From contig OX393577.1 of the NCBI GenBank assembly GCA_947652605.1, positions 49,451,494 to 49,515,493 of the forward strand: a stretch of 64,000 nt of DNA, in the 5' to 3' direction. The notes beneath the pieces were generated by a model. It worked only from the letters and a program-made list of their open reading frames with translations, searched no databases and was not told the DNA's origin. Position numbers and translations under genes: made by a program. This DNA comes from Elmis aenea (taxonomy: Eukaryota > Arthropoda > Insecta > Coleoptera > Elmidae). Below, in pieces: positions 11,260 to 20,965 of the stretch; the stretch's first letter is position 1; each line of letters opens with the position of its first letter.

Positions 11260-11790
11260 TACATCACAAGATGATTTACCCGGCGTTGCACAGGCGATTA
11301 CAATTTTAATTACTTTTTTAACTTGAATAAGCCCAATAATTCCAAATCATACAAAAATGACATACTCTGATCATTCATCTATTCATTTTCTTATAATTCA
11401 TTAAAAAATAACTATTTATTGCTTAAAAATTGAATAATAACTCAAATTTATTTTCTTTCGTCTTGTTTCAATTAAAAATGTACTAATAAAAATAATACTT
11501 CATGTACATTTATTACTAATTGTATACAAAACAATCTTTACTTGAGAAATACACCGCGCCGTATCGTGTTTTGACCAGGTATTTGCCGACGTAAGATCGA
11601 ATCCCGTCCAAGTAATTTTTTTTTTTTTAATTGGTAATATGTGCTTGTACTTAAAGTTTGGCGTTAGATCTGCAAGGTCCTAAATAGTAACTGTGCAAAA
11701 TTTGGTCCCGATCGGTCAACGGACCTAGGATTCTATAGCGAACAAACAAGCACACAAACAAGCTCTTTTATATATTTGGATTTTGGTATT
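11260..11790 (+). mobile_element. Degenerate SINE or LINE 3'-end repeat
   Basis: Three signals typical of insect retroposon tails occur in order: ACCCGGCGTTGCACAGG near 11280, a box-B-like GATCGAATCCCG at 11595-11606 followed by a T run, and a tail reading TTTGGTCCCGATCGGTCAAC with ACAAACAAGC words near 11700-11765. The box B suggests a tRNA-derived head. The ends are not sharp and more than one repeat may be joined here. Confidence 0.5.
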
Positions 11791-11971
11791 TTTTATACCG
11801 CAGTTTGGGTAATTTTCATATAGCATTAAATTTCTACCCTTTTTTATCTTTAGAAATCAAACTTGTGGTCTAGTAGTCTGTGTTATCGGTTGTTAGATTC
11901 AGTTAGATGATTTTCGAAAAAAAAAAGGTTTACATTTTGGCCAAAGATGATAAGATTTATAGATACAGGTA

Positions 11972-12272
11972 CAACATCGATTTTCCGGCACTTTGGGTTA
12001 CAAAACCTTTCCGGATTAACCATTTTTCCGGACCAACCGTAAAGCCATAGCTAGGGTAAATTTTAAGCAAAAAATGTTAAAAACCTCACAAAATTGCGGT
12101 ATCACCACTAAGTGTAGTGAAAATCAAGAATGTAAGCGCACCCTAAACACTACGCCAACTGTGACCGTCCAGTAAACTAGTCTGGTGGTCGCAAGAATTT
12201 TAAATTCCTGCTCGTAATTTTTTCCGGGCTAAAGAAGATGCCGGACCATCAGTTTCCAGAAAATCGGTGTCG
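11972..12272. mobile_element. pogo/Tigger-like MITE with TA target
   Basis: The left end CAACATCGATTTTCCGG and the inverted right end CGACACCGATTTTCTGG match over most positions and are flanked by TA at 11970-11971 and 12273-12274. Internal CCGGATTAACC and TTTTTCCGGACCAACCG words are characteristic of Tigger/pogo-type termini. At 301 bp it has no coding capacity. Confidence 0.7.
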
Positions 12273-13813
12273 TACTTGTACCTAAATTTCCGTTCATTAT
12301 TTTTTTCGGGGGTAAATACATTTCGAGTGTCGTTTGATACGCAATGTCTTTGCTCGTTAAATGAACTTTTAAATCAGGATAATCAAAATTCGTCTGTGTA
12401 TGGAAATGAGTTTGTTAAAATTGGTGAATAGTTTGGCAGGAGACAGATTTAAAATGATATTGTAAACAGAACCTTTGAGGTAAAAGCGTTTACTGCTGAA
12501 GATATTTGTTTACAATGTTTTTCTACTTCCATAGCAATAAATTAAAAAAAGTACTAATTGATGTACAATCTTTCAGCGCGTTTTCTAGTTGCAATTAATA
12601 ATGTTCTACTAGAATCTTTCTTTTGCACAATTTTGCATAATTGTACTCGCGAATAAGATTTATAAATGGATATAAATATGCAAATATGGTAATAAACTCC
12701 GTGTGCCCGTATAAAAATATGTACTGCGAGTTAGCATGATCAACTAGAAGAAGTATTAATATAAATTACTACAATATTTAATAGACTAGGTATGAAATAG
12801 TACACATCAATAAAGTCTTTATTTTATGACGTTATACCTTGTTTGGAATCAAGCTGAGAGAATGTTGTGTCATTTTATTAGATATTAAAATATCGAACAC
12901 GCCGCCTATAAAAAATGACAAGTCGACGTTTATTGCACAGTCTTTTACCAATAAACGTTTAAATATAGAAAGTTCTTATCTTTATAGTCCTATTTGTTCG
13001 TCTTTTTATCGTTACGAAAACGTTTAGGATTCATCCAGAATAAGTTTTTAATACAATGTAGAAATTATTTTTTGGTCATAAAAATGTTAAAAGTAGTGTG
13101 AAAATTTAATTAACCATAAATGTTAACTTCGGTAATGACGTCTTGTCAAATCGTTTTATGCCGTAACAGACGGGGAATAATAAATAAGATATTTCGGTTG
13201 GAGGCAACTGAATGCAATTTGACTGTGGATCCAACCGCAACCACGATGGATATTAAATAAAATATTAAATTATAATGAAGTCGGCGGATTATGGACTCAT
13301 TTGTGCTCCGCAATGTTAATTTTATGTTCGTTACATATTTATTGATGGAATTTACCAAACGACGTAAGGAAGAACACCGAAAATTAAAAATTAGGTGAAA
13401 AATTAATATTTTGTAAACGATTCGCCACTTAGATCATTCTTTTGTTGAAAGAACTGTAAGGGCCGGCCAAAGCAAGTTGATATAAAGACCTGGTTCAAGC
13501 AGGCCTTGAAGACGCTAACTTGTTTTTAACGAATTTAATGTTATTTACAGTACATTTACATATTACGATATATCATACAAATTGAATTCGTTTAATTATA
13601 ATTTAAATAAACACATTAGGGTTGCCTCGTTGAACGCCTATAGTTTTTATTAATTTTATTTTATCAAAACGGAAGATACTGATATTTAACACGCACGTTG
13701 AATATTTTCAAACATTTACAGTTCGTCATTACACAACAAATTTTTAATACCATGGTTGAATCGCTTTAACGATAGCTCATATATAATACACAGAAAAATG
13801 TAAAAATATTTGA
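12273..13813. other. AT-rich DNA, nothing recognised
   Basis: Two short open frames (12839-13027 plus, 13146-13358 minus) have no recognisable content. No repeats or exon-like blocks seen. Confidence 0.5.
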
Positions 13814-13894
13814 TTAACCCTTTGAAGTCCTATGTTCAGTGTGACTGGACAACGGTTTCTCGTAGGAGCCTGGATTTTCGCTTACAGTGTGTCT

Positions 13895-14269
13895 AAAAGA
13901 GGCCTATTCACGATCAATCATTTTGCGCAACAATTATTGCGCAACAATTATTGCGCAACATAATGCTTCGCAAATCCAAATTGTATTCATGTTGACACAT
14001 AATTTGGGCAATCAATCAGTTTTTCACGCTCGTATGTATTGCTCCTGTCAGTATATAATAATAGGCATGCTAGACAAGCAAAATTTGTGCAACACTGCCA
14101 TTCACAGTACAAATCGTTGGGCAACAACGTTAGTTGTGCAAAAAATATCAGGAAATTCTGATTTTACACAACAGGTTGCGCAACTCGTCAATCACTATCA
14201 TTCACGGTTAATCATGTTGCGCAACAGGCAATGTTGCGCAAAATGATTGATGGTGAATAGGCCCCTTTT
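13895..14269. mobile_element. Nested MITE with TTGCGCAACA repeats (PIF/Harbinger-like?)
   Basis: The ends match over about 38 bp (AAAAGAGGCCTATTCAC at left; inverse of AAAGGGGCCTATTCACC at right), each followed by ATCAATCATTTTGCGCAACA. The self-complementary TTGCGCAA word recurs several times near both ends. GGGCCTATTCAC-type ends and TAA/TTA flanks resemble PIF/Harbinger MITEs, but the flanking triplets differ by one base. The 119-residue open frame across it is an artefact of the TTGCGCAAC repeats. Confidence 0.6.
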
Positions 14270-14511
14270 ACTCTCGCCCGAGCGATTTCTGCATCACCAA
14301 TTTCACTCGATAGCGTTCGCCATGCGGACGCGGCAGCGATGTTGGTTTGTTTCAGATAGCTACCTACTGTGGGCTAGCCGCGCACTTGCGATTTTCTGTC
14401 GCGCGATTATTTAGTCGTACAAATACGTAAAACTCGAAGTTGCCAGTGCAGTTACGCTCATATGCAACTAAACGATGGCAGAATTTTGGCAAACTTTGGT
14501 AATGCAGTTAA

Positions 14512-14762
14512 TTGGAGACTTTTGAAACACAACACCAAATCAGGGAAACCGTAACTTTTCATATAGAACAACGATTGGACAATATTCCACATTTAAAGTT
14601 TAAACATTTTATACAAAACGCAAAACATTGTTTGGTTTTTCCGAACAGAAAAATTTCTGGAGGCAGAAAATTAATAACTGTTTTTGCGAAATATGTGAAA
14701 GAAAACCTGGTCTGCACCCAGGAGACTGCCTCAAGATATACCATACATTTTTTTAAATTGTG
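14512..14762 (+). pseudogene. piggyBac transposase C-terminal cysteine-rich domain
   Basis: The reading starts with QHQIRETVTFHIEQRL and continues to KHCLVFPNRKISGGRKLIT. After a frameshift near 14700 it resumes as CERKPGLHPGDCLKIYHTFF and a stop. This is the C-terminal zinc-binding tail of piggyBac transposases (pattern C..CxxRKxxGGRK...C..C...PGLHPGxCFxxYH). Several of the expected cysteines are already lost upstream of the frameshift. The catalytic DDD domain is absent from the window, so this is a deletion relic. Confidence 0.75.
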
Positions 14763-14773
14763 ATGAGCTAACC

Positions 14774-14934
14774 GGGTTTGTTCCAGCAGGGCTAAGTAGG
14801 ATCCGACGAACGCTCAGACACATGCGCAGTATTGATATAGCGTGCACTTATAGTCTCTAGCGGCACGCTATATCGTTACTGTGCATGCGCCTTACTTGTT
14901 CGTCGGATCGTACTAAGCCCTGCTGAACAAACCC
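14774..14934. mobile_element. 161-bp palindromic MITE (GGGTTTGTTC ends)
   Basis: Almost the whole element is one stem. The ends read GGGTTTGTTCCAGCAGGGCT and, inverted, GGGTTTGTTCAGCAGGGCTT. The match continues through GATCCGACGAAC to the centre (ATATAGCGTGC / GCACGCTATAT). It is inserted just after the stop of the piggyBac fragment. A related copy lies at 51417-51757. Confidence 0.75.
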
Positions 14935-15091
14935 AACTTTATTTACCTATAAGAATACTAAAAAGAAAATGAAAGTAAATGTTTTATTTTTATTTAAAAA
15001 CAGCAAACAGTTTTATTGTTCCCCAACTTAGAGTTAAGTGAGGACCTGCCCTACAACTACATTAAACAAAATTACGGACTGCAAGGGTTAA

Positions 15092-15311
15092 TGTATTTTA
15101 CTATATAATATGCTAAAACCGACAGCAGAATTTATTTACTTTGTATGCATGTTGGAAAAAAACGTGTACAATAAAATAAGTTTGGTTCGTGTTTTATAGT
15201 GGAGTACTTAAAATACGGAAAACGTTTAAAGCAACATCCTGGAGAATACTTTTAATGTATTTGTAGATTACACAAGATAGTTTACTTAAAAAATTTAAAT
15301 TTAATACTAAC
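15092..15311 (-). other. Intron flank downstream of the ci exon
   Basis: AT-rich sequence that starts, on the minus strand, with the donor GTTAGT at 15306-15311. Nothing else is visible before the piggyBac relic. Confidence 0.55.
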
Positions 15312-15436
15312 CGTGTATAGAACTGGCCGTGGAGTGCTGCAACGAATAGAGGTACTCCATGTGGGGCGGCAGGCGGTAGGCGGGGTGCAGCTCCCGGCCC
15401 AGAAGCTGGAGGCCGCCGCCAGGGCTACCGCTCACC
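15312..15436 (-). CDS. ci: Internal exon of cubitus interruptus (GLI-family factor)
   Basis: On the minus strand this 125-bp block lies between an acceptor (pyrimidine-rich tract then TTTTAG) and a donor (ACG then GTTAGT). Only one frame is open: one leading base, 41 codons, one trailing base. The other two frames hit stops within four codons. The peptide includes GRELHPAYRLPPHMEYLYSL followed by QHSTASSIH. From memory, Drosophila Ci has an N-terminal segment with HPAYRIPGYMEQLYSLQ at the same place, followed by a serine-rich stretch; vertebrate GLI2/3 have a related PYMDYLRS segment. The exon is about two-thirds G+C in AT-rich surroundings. Ci is the zinc-finger transcription factor that carries the Hedgehog signal. 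This part precedes the zinc fingers, in the N-terminal region kept in the repressor form. Neighbouring exons are not seen in the window. Confidence 0.8.
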
Positions 15437-15542
15437 CTAAAACAGAAAAACAAAATACATTATAATTATTGAAATACGACGAAATAAAACTCTGGAATTA
15501 CTGGACGGTATACTTTATTTTTTTTACGTCTATTGATCCTAC

Positions 15543-15575
15543 GTTTCGCTCACTAGTTTTTTGAGCATCCTCAGG
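15543..15575 (-). ncRNA. Hammerhead-like hairpin in PLE copy 1
   Basis: The minus strand reads CTGAGGA, a U, then a 5-bp stem GCTCA / TGAGC, then GAAAC. This matches the hammerhead ribozyme core CUGANGA - stem II - GAAAC with one extra U before stem II. Penelope-like elements are known to carry hammerhead motifs. Stem III could be ACGT / ACGT further downstream. I see no convincing stem I, so activity is doubtful. Confidence 0.5.
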
Positions 15576-16319
15576 GCTAATTTTTTTTATCAACAATTAA
15601 TATACTAGTCTTTTTTTCTCAATATTTAAAAATTTTAAAACTTATTAATATCGTAAAATTGAACACAACACCTATTAAATTTTAATAATACAATCATCTA
15701 TATAAATAACATGGTAATACAACTACAGCATTTTGACAAAAATAATGACCTTGAAATGAACAACAATATGTAATTTATATTGATACTTACATTAAAAACG
15801 TTGTTTAAAAATAAAGATACAGGTTGACATGTTGCATACTACGCATAGGCGTAATTCTTAGAAACTATGTAGATTGTTGAAATGATGAATAATTTAAAAG
15901 TTTGAAAAATGTTGAATTTTACGTTTTTTATATTAAATTAACAAAGTTGCATCAATTAGGCACTGATCTATAGGAAAACTTAAAAATATTTTTAGTAACG
16001 CATAAATTACAATTAAAGGTCTTGGTTTTTCCTTTTTTAGTACTAGAATTCCATAACTACACTATTAAATTATTGAGATTAAAAATTTTTATAAAGACGG
16101 AACAACACACAATTAAAAATTGTACAATACAATGACCTAAAATTAACAACCTGTAATTATCATAAGATGAAAAGTAAGGAGGAAAACTGTACACAATATT
16201 AGTTTTTGAATTTAAAATCTGGTAGATGTCACTGTCTTAACATAATACTTTAAAGTTTAACAGTTTTGTGTAAAATTATGACATTTATAAAAATATTCCT
16301 AAACATCCTAACTATGAAA

Positions 16320-17174
16320 TTAATGTTGGTTTTTTATTATTAATGATTTTTGATGAATTTCATTAAATAGTAATTTGTACGTCTTCTGAAAAATATTATC
16401 TATGTCAGATCTATCATTACATGCATTGTTGTTAACATTGATAAAAATGCTTTCTGCAATAAGTCTTTTGAATAGGTTATCTTCATGGTAAACAATATTT
16501 ACATTTGTTAAATTAAAATTATGACCTGTATTGATAATGTGTTCTGTTAAGCTTGTGGTTGTTATGAAATTTTTATTAATGTTTTTGTTTGAGACATCAT
16601 TTACTTTTTTTATGTCACTTTTGTGACCGTACATTCTGTTGCGTAATGTTTGTGTCGTCTGACCTATGTAAATAATATCACATTGATTACAAGAACAGCT
16701 GTATATTAAGTTATTTTTCAGAATTGTGGGTGTAGGATCTTTTAATCGTGTGTAAACTGATTGTAAAGTAAAATGATTTTTATAAGCTACTTGGATGTTA
16801 TGACGTTTTTTTAAAATGGTTGATAAATTTTCTGAAAGTACAGTAATATAAGGAATTTTGGAGTATTTTATAGGTTCCAATGATGTAACTGTATTGTTAT
16901 GTATTGTTTTTTTATTGCTATCATTATTTATTAAATATTTGTTTATGATGCTAAGGGGGTAATTATTTTGTAACAGGAATGTTTTAGCTTTATTAAAATT
17001 TGTTTCATGAAATCTATTATCTGACAATGTTAATATTCTTCTTTTTATATTTTTTATAATATTTAATTTCTGATGGATTGGATGATGGGAGTTAAAATTT
17101 AGTAATCTAGTAGATTTACTGTTTTTTCTAAACCAATTGGTATGAATTGTTTTATTGATATCATCTATATGCAA
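16320..17174 (-). pseudogene. PLE thumb region and GIY-YIG endonuclease
   Basis: A 284-codon open stretch. Residues 1-150 form the RT thumb and linker (NTNWFRKNS-like start, basic KRRILTLSDNRF). Residues about 156-243 form the GIY-YIG nuclease that nicks the target for Penelope-like integration: IYSCSCNQC with the PLE-specific cysteines, YIGQT at 169-173, R180 and H184 in LRNRMYGH, and E241 in RLIAESIF. The tail NACNDRSDIDNIFQKTYKLL is almost identical in copy 2. The predicted first codon is TTG, and coding similarity (INYLEVTLHIDD) continues upstream in this frame, so this is the end of a longer ORF that was frameshifted near 17190. No internal stop in the nuclease itself. Confidence 0.85.
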
Positions 17175-17191
17175 TGTAACTTCTAAATAAT

Positions 17192-17380
17192 TTATGATTT
17201 GTCAATTTCTTTTTGATAGGTAAATTGTATTTTTGGATGGTAGTTATTGAAAGTATTTAATGTGTTATCAATTTCATTTTTTGGTAACGTTAGGATTAGA
17301 TCATCAACATATTTTTTAATAAAGGGAATATTGAAAGGTATTTTAGGTAGCACAGTTTCTAAGAGGTCATCCAATACCAA
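17192..17380 (-). pseudogene. PLE reverse transcriptase, YVDD segment
   Basis: This frame carries the RT active-site motif C as IKKYVDDLILTLP (residues 21-33 of the frame) with both catalytic aspartates, followed by the region that leads to the thumb (HPKIQFTYQKEIDK). It follows the upstream RT segment (17367-17940) through a frameshift near 17380, and a second shift near 17190 leads into the thumb. The starting VLDDLLETV is the helix that normally comes straight after motif B. Confidence 0.8.
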
Positions 17381-17940
17381 TTTCTGCTATTATAGGTGAG
17401 ATAGGTTGTCCCATGGGGAGTCCAAAAGTTTGTTTGTAAATTATGTTATTGACAGTAAAAAAACATGAATTAAATATAAAATTGACAATTTCTATAAATA
17501 AATTTTTATCTATTTTTGTATGAACAGATATACTATCCCATTTTTTTAAGATAATAGTTAACGCTAAATCTGTGGGAATATTAGTAAATAGGTTTATAAC
17601 GTCAAAACTAACAAGGATATAATTGGCTGGTAAAGTTATTGTTTTTATGAATTTAACAAATTCGAAGGAATTTTTAACATAGAAATTATTATTGTGTGTA
17701 ATATTTTTTAATATTTGAACTAAGAATTTTGAAATTTTATAAGTAGGTGAATTAATGCAACTAATAATAGGCCGTAAGGGTTTGTTGGTTTTGTGTAGTT
17801 TAATGAGCGCATACATTTTTGGTAAGTAACTATTATACGTTTTTAGTTGTTTACTTTGTTGTTCATTAATATATTTATTTTGGAATAACTGTTTTATAAA
17901 ATCATTATTTTTATTTTGTAAAGTTTGGATGGGATTTTAA
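17367..17940 (-). pseudogene. PLE reverse transcriptase, fingers and palm
   Basis: The open reading starts at a stop near 17940 with NPIQTLQNKNNDFIKQLFQN, then YLPKMYALIKLHK and PLRPIIS (finger motif typical of Penelope-like RTs), FDVINLFTNIP with the first catalytic Asp (motif A), and FGLPMGQPISPIIAEI (motif B). It then runs out of frame. An internal ATG at 17816 is not a true start because similarity continues upstream. The N-terminal part of the PLE ORF is absent. Confidence 0.85.
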
Positions 17941-18043
17941 TTATTGCCAGATAAACTTTTTCATCTTTCGTTTACATTACAGTATTTTATAGGAATTTTC
18001 AAAAATAACAACTTAATAGTAAATAATATCTACTCTTAGTATA
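17941..18043. other. Short AT-rich spacer
   Basis: The 5' truncation point of the Penelope-like element is at the left edge. Nothing else seen. Confidence 0.5.
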
Positions 18044-18450
18044 TTACATAACAAGAGTTGTAAAAAGCATATTACGCACGGAGCCGCGTAGCGGCGAGTG
18101 CATATTTCCACGGGTGCGCAGTTGCTTTACAGCTCGTGTTATGTAGCTTACTTTTTCTACGATCAAATAATACCTACAATTTTAACGGCTTTTTGGCTAA
18201 TATACACATGTAATTACGTTGTCAATTTTGACGTAAGCCTACTTTGACATTTCTAGACAAGTGTGCGTTTTGCTTACCGTGCGTTATAACACTTACTAGG
18301 CATGCAGGAAGTGTTTGACGTGAGTCTACTTTGATCATTTCTTTAAAAAAACTGTGCTTTTTGCTTACCGTGCGTAAGGACCCACTTACTATGCATGCAG
18401 GCTGTACGGTAAGAGTAATTTACATTAGTGGTCGTAGAAAAAAACTATTA
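18044..18450. repeat. Hairpin plus 2-copy tandem repeat element
   Basis: ACATAACAAGAG...TGTAAA at 18046-18064 is repeated inverted at about 18126-18146. Inside it is a strong hairpin GCACGGAGCCGC / GCGGCGAGTGC. Next to it is a tandem duplication of about 87-93 bp (18228-18314 and 18315-18407), both copies carrying TTGACGT, TTTTGCTTACCGTGCGT and GCATGCAGG. The outer word TTTTTCTACGA at about 18154 recurs inverted at about 18423. The whole may be one mobile element; superfamily unknown. Confidence 0.5.
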
Positions 18451-18512
18451 AAATCGCATTAGTCAATACTTAGGAGGTTTTTAATTAAACTGAAGCAATA
18501 GCTGGGGGAAAA

Positions 18513-18686
18513 ATCGAACGCGCAAATCAAAGAAAAGGTGGAATGATGAGGCAAAAGAAGCTGCTAGAGTAGGTTTAGAGAGACTTGCCAGAAGACAGAA
18601 AGAAATGGAGAGAGATTCACACGTAAAATTCACATCCAAAAGTATGATGAAAATCCTTACATCTAATGGTAGAGAGGCGTTAAGTT
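18513..18686 (+). other. Unassigned open stretch without ATG
   Basis: An uninterrupted reading of roughly 56 codons runs from CGAACGCGC to a TAA. It has a hydrophilic, Lys/Arg/Glu-rich composition (RWNDEAKEAARVG, RLARRQKEMERD). It looks like a fragment of a retrotransposon or other repeat protein, but I cannot place it. It lies directly beside a hAT terminus. Confidence 0.25.
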
Positions 18687-18729
18687 AAGAAGAAGCAATA
18701 TAACTTTTCAGTGTAAGTATTAAAATTAT

Positions 18730-18755
18730 CGCGGACCACAGATTGGGAACCGCTG
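18730..18755 (-). mobile_element. Solo hAT terminus
   Basis: From the right this reads CAGCGGTTCCCAATCTGTGG then TCCGCG. It agrees at about 22 of 26 positions with the terminus at 34227 that precedes the ZBED5-like transposase fragment. No matching second end is visible to the left, so this is a truncated copy. Confidence 0.6.
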
Positions 18756-20957
18756 ACGTAGATGTTTATTTTGCGAAATATACATTTAAAAAAACATTCG
18801 TTTAATATGGGGCGTAAAATTTGACCAAATAATCTATACATAGACATTGTGACTTGAAAAAAAAAACTGCGTATTCTCACATGTTGCAATTTCGCGCAAA
18901 TTACTTTACAAATGTTTTTTAATAGCTTTAAAAAATTGGTTTTATCAACAAATTGTAATTAATGCAATCAGAAAGCGCGTACGCTTACGTGTCTTATTGT
19001 CGCATATGGCCAATAAATAAACCGCCAATAATGCAATCGCTGTTTGCTACGTTAGTTTATCGAACTACTTTCCACTAGGAATCAAGGCGTAATAGTAAGC
19101 ATGATTTATATCGTCAAGATACACCTACACCACTTAATTTAATCATTAAACTTAATTAGCAAAAGTTTCTAGTTTCAAGAAATCAATTTTGCCATCAATT
19201 AATATTTTATTTACAATATTTCTCCACTTTTCGCTACAAATCATTAATAAGCAATTTATGTAATCGATTTTATTATATAAAATCTAGAAAATTTGTGTAA
19301 ATAATCTTGATATAAGCGTCAAATTGACCGAATGAAACATATAATCGAAGCAAATAATACAAACAAGGTGCTAACACTGGTAGCCTATTAAGATTGTTAA
19401 TCCATTAAATTACAAAATATTGAAAGTACCTACATGTTATAACTAAAAGGGTTAAATAATTTAATAATTATAAGAAACACTTTTGACATCGCTTACTTCC
19501 TGGAAACATCTTTTGTTTTATGGAGCATATTTAGCAGTTTTAGTATTAAGCAATCCATGACAATGCAGTGAACCTTGTTGACCTCCTTTTTAAATTTTAT
19601 AACTAATCAATACTCGGTCATTGTCATTGACGTTTGCTCTCCGATCATAGTATAAAATGATAATCTATTCCGAGATATTCATTTGCAAAACATTCGTTAT
19701 CAAATGCATTCACCAAGAAATATGAAACGAATGCATTTAATAGGAAACACCATTGTCTTTCAAAATGTAACAATATTTTCAACATCATCAACAGTGCTAG
19801 AAACAATTTCAATTTTAATTGAATTATGTTTTGACTTCATGTCATGAGAACATTAATTGCAGTTAGTTAACATTGTGGCACTAACTTTTGTTATTATGTG
19901 AGACAACAACAAAACTGACTTTGTGAAAGAATTAGATAGACCAAAACTATAAAAACTTAATCACTGACATAACGAGTATAGAAAAATAAAATTTCTTTTT
20001 ATTTCGAGTTATAAGTACAAAAATTTTAAAATTCGAAACTATATTAATTTATAAATATATAAATATATCAGGAATTTTTAAGTCAATATTTACGGCATTA
20101 GCTTTTTCGTTTTGAATTAATAATTTCATTCAAATATGAACTTGAACCTTTGCTCAACTAAATTTACCAATGATATATATTTTTTTATATATTTACCATA
20201 TACCACGTTCAATGATTTACCAAAACATACCAAATTGTTTTTTAAATTTTATTTAAAAAATCATTTTACAATATATTATGATGTTTGTCGGTCCTTTTGG
20301 GGACAATAGCCTTCGAAAATTGTAATTGGCGATATTACAGTTAAACAAAATAAAAGTATGATGTGTTTATAGTGATTCTGTTTGGACTAAATTCCTGTTG
20401 TGCTGTTATAAAAATTAAAACAGTATTTTCTTGGCTATAATACATCAAGCTGCGCCTTTAAAATAATACTACTAAGGTAGTCTTTTATATTATATAAATC
20501 AACAACCGGAATAAACGATCACTTATTTCACAAATTCTTAATTTACGCCCTGCTGTTTTATTCTCGAATACTCCATCGTTTCGAAAACAGAACCAAATAA
20601 AAATTTGGTGAGTAATAGAAAGTTAACGTTACGAGAAAAAATTGACAATGTGGATGGAACAAAATAGATATAACTTCAGCTTCAATTAGAAAATTTCAAC
20701 TTTTATAATTTGTTTTTTGGTCACTATCAAATAAAAGAAGTTCAACTTCAACTAAAACCGAAAACAGGATTGTTCTATTTAATTGTTTAATTTTTTTAAC
20801 AACGCGATTGGTAAAAACGCGAAGAAGATGATAAGCAAGCAAATCATTAACCTTTTGTGATCCCTTTTTTTCGCGTTTTCCTGTTCAGATCTAATTTCGC
20901 ACCGCCATTACCCTAATTTGAGTAGCTGATATGAAGTTGGCCATGCGAATATGATAC
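18756..20957. other. AT-rich DNA, nothing recognised
   Basis: No repeats with ends, no coding block. Very AT-rich at 19960-20280, with ATATAT runs. It could hold regulatory sequence, but nothing in one sequence shows that. Confidence 0.5.
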
Positions 20958-20965
20958 ATAACCAC

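Larger units (their letters stand above)
13818..15087 (+). mobile_element. piggyBac-like element remnant
   Basis: TTAA lies on both sides (13814-13817 and 15088-15091), the target duplication of piggyBac transposons. The left end begins CCCTTTGAAGTCC and the right end reads CCCTTGCAGTCCG from the other side. The interior has the transposase C-terminus on the plus strand (14512-14762). Two unrelated MITEs are nested inside (13895-14269 and 14774-14934), so the piggyBac part is only about 730 bp and lacks most of the transposase. The GC-rich piece at 14270-14510 probably belongs to this element. Confidence 0.7.
15480..17940 (-). mobile_element. Penelope-like retroelement, 5'-truncated (copy 1)
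   Basis: The minus strand carries an uninterrupted but frameshifted reverse transcriptase plus GIY-YIG endonuclease coding region (16320-17940), then an 840-bp 3' region with a hammerhead-like hairpin (15543-15575). The 5' part of the ORF is missing: reading opens just after a stop at about 17940, within the region before the RT fingers. The 3' limit near 15480 is my estimate from where AT-rich PLE-like sequence gives way to the ci acceptor tract, only about 45 bp away. The element lies in the same orientation as ci. A second copy is at 48.4-49.9 kb. Confidence 0.8.

Noticed and set aside
13887..14246. 119-codon plus-strand open frame
   Set aside because: It translates the TTGCGCAACA repeats of a MITE and its inverted ends; no codon or protein support.
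14270..14510. GC-rich block left of the ci exon as another ci exon
   Set aside because: No frame with splice sites gives a Ci-like peptide, and it lies within the TTAA-bounded piggyBac relic.
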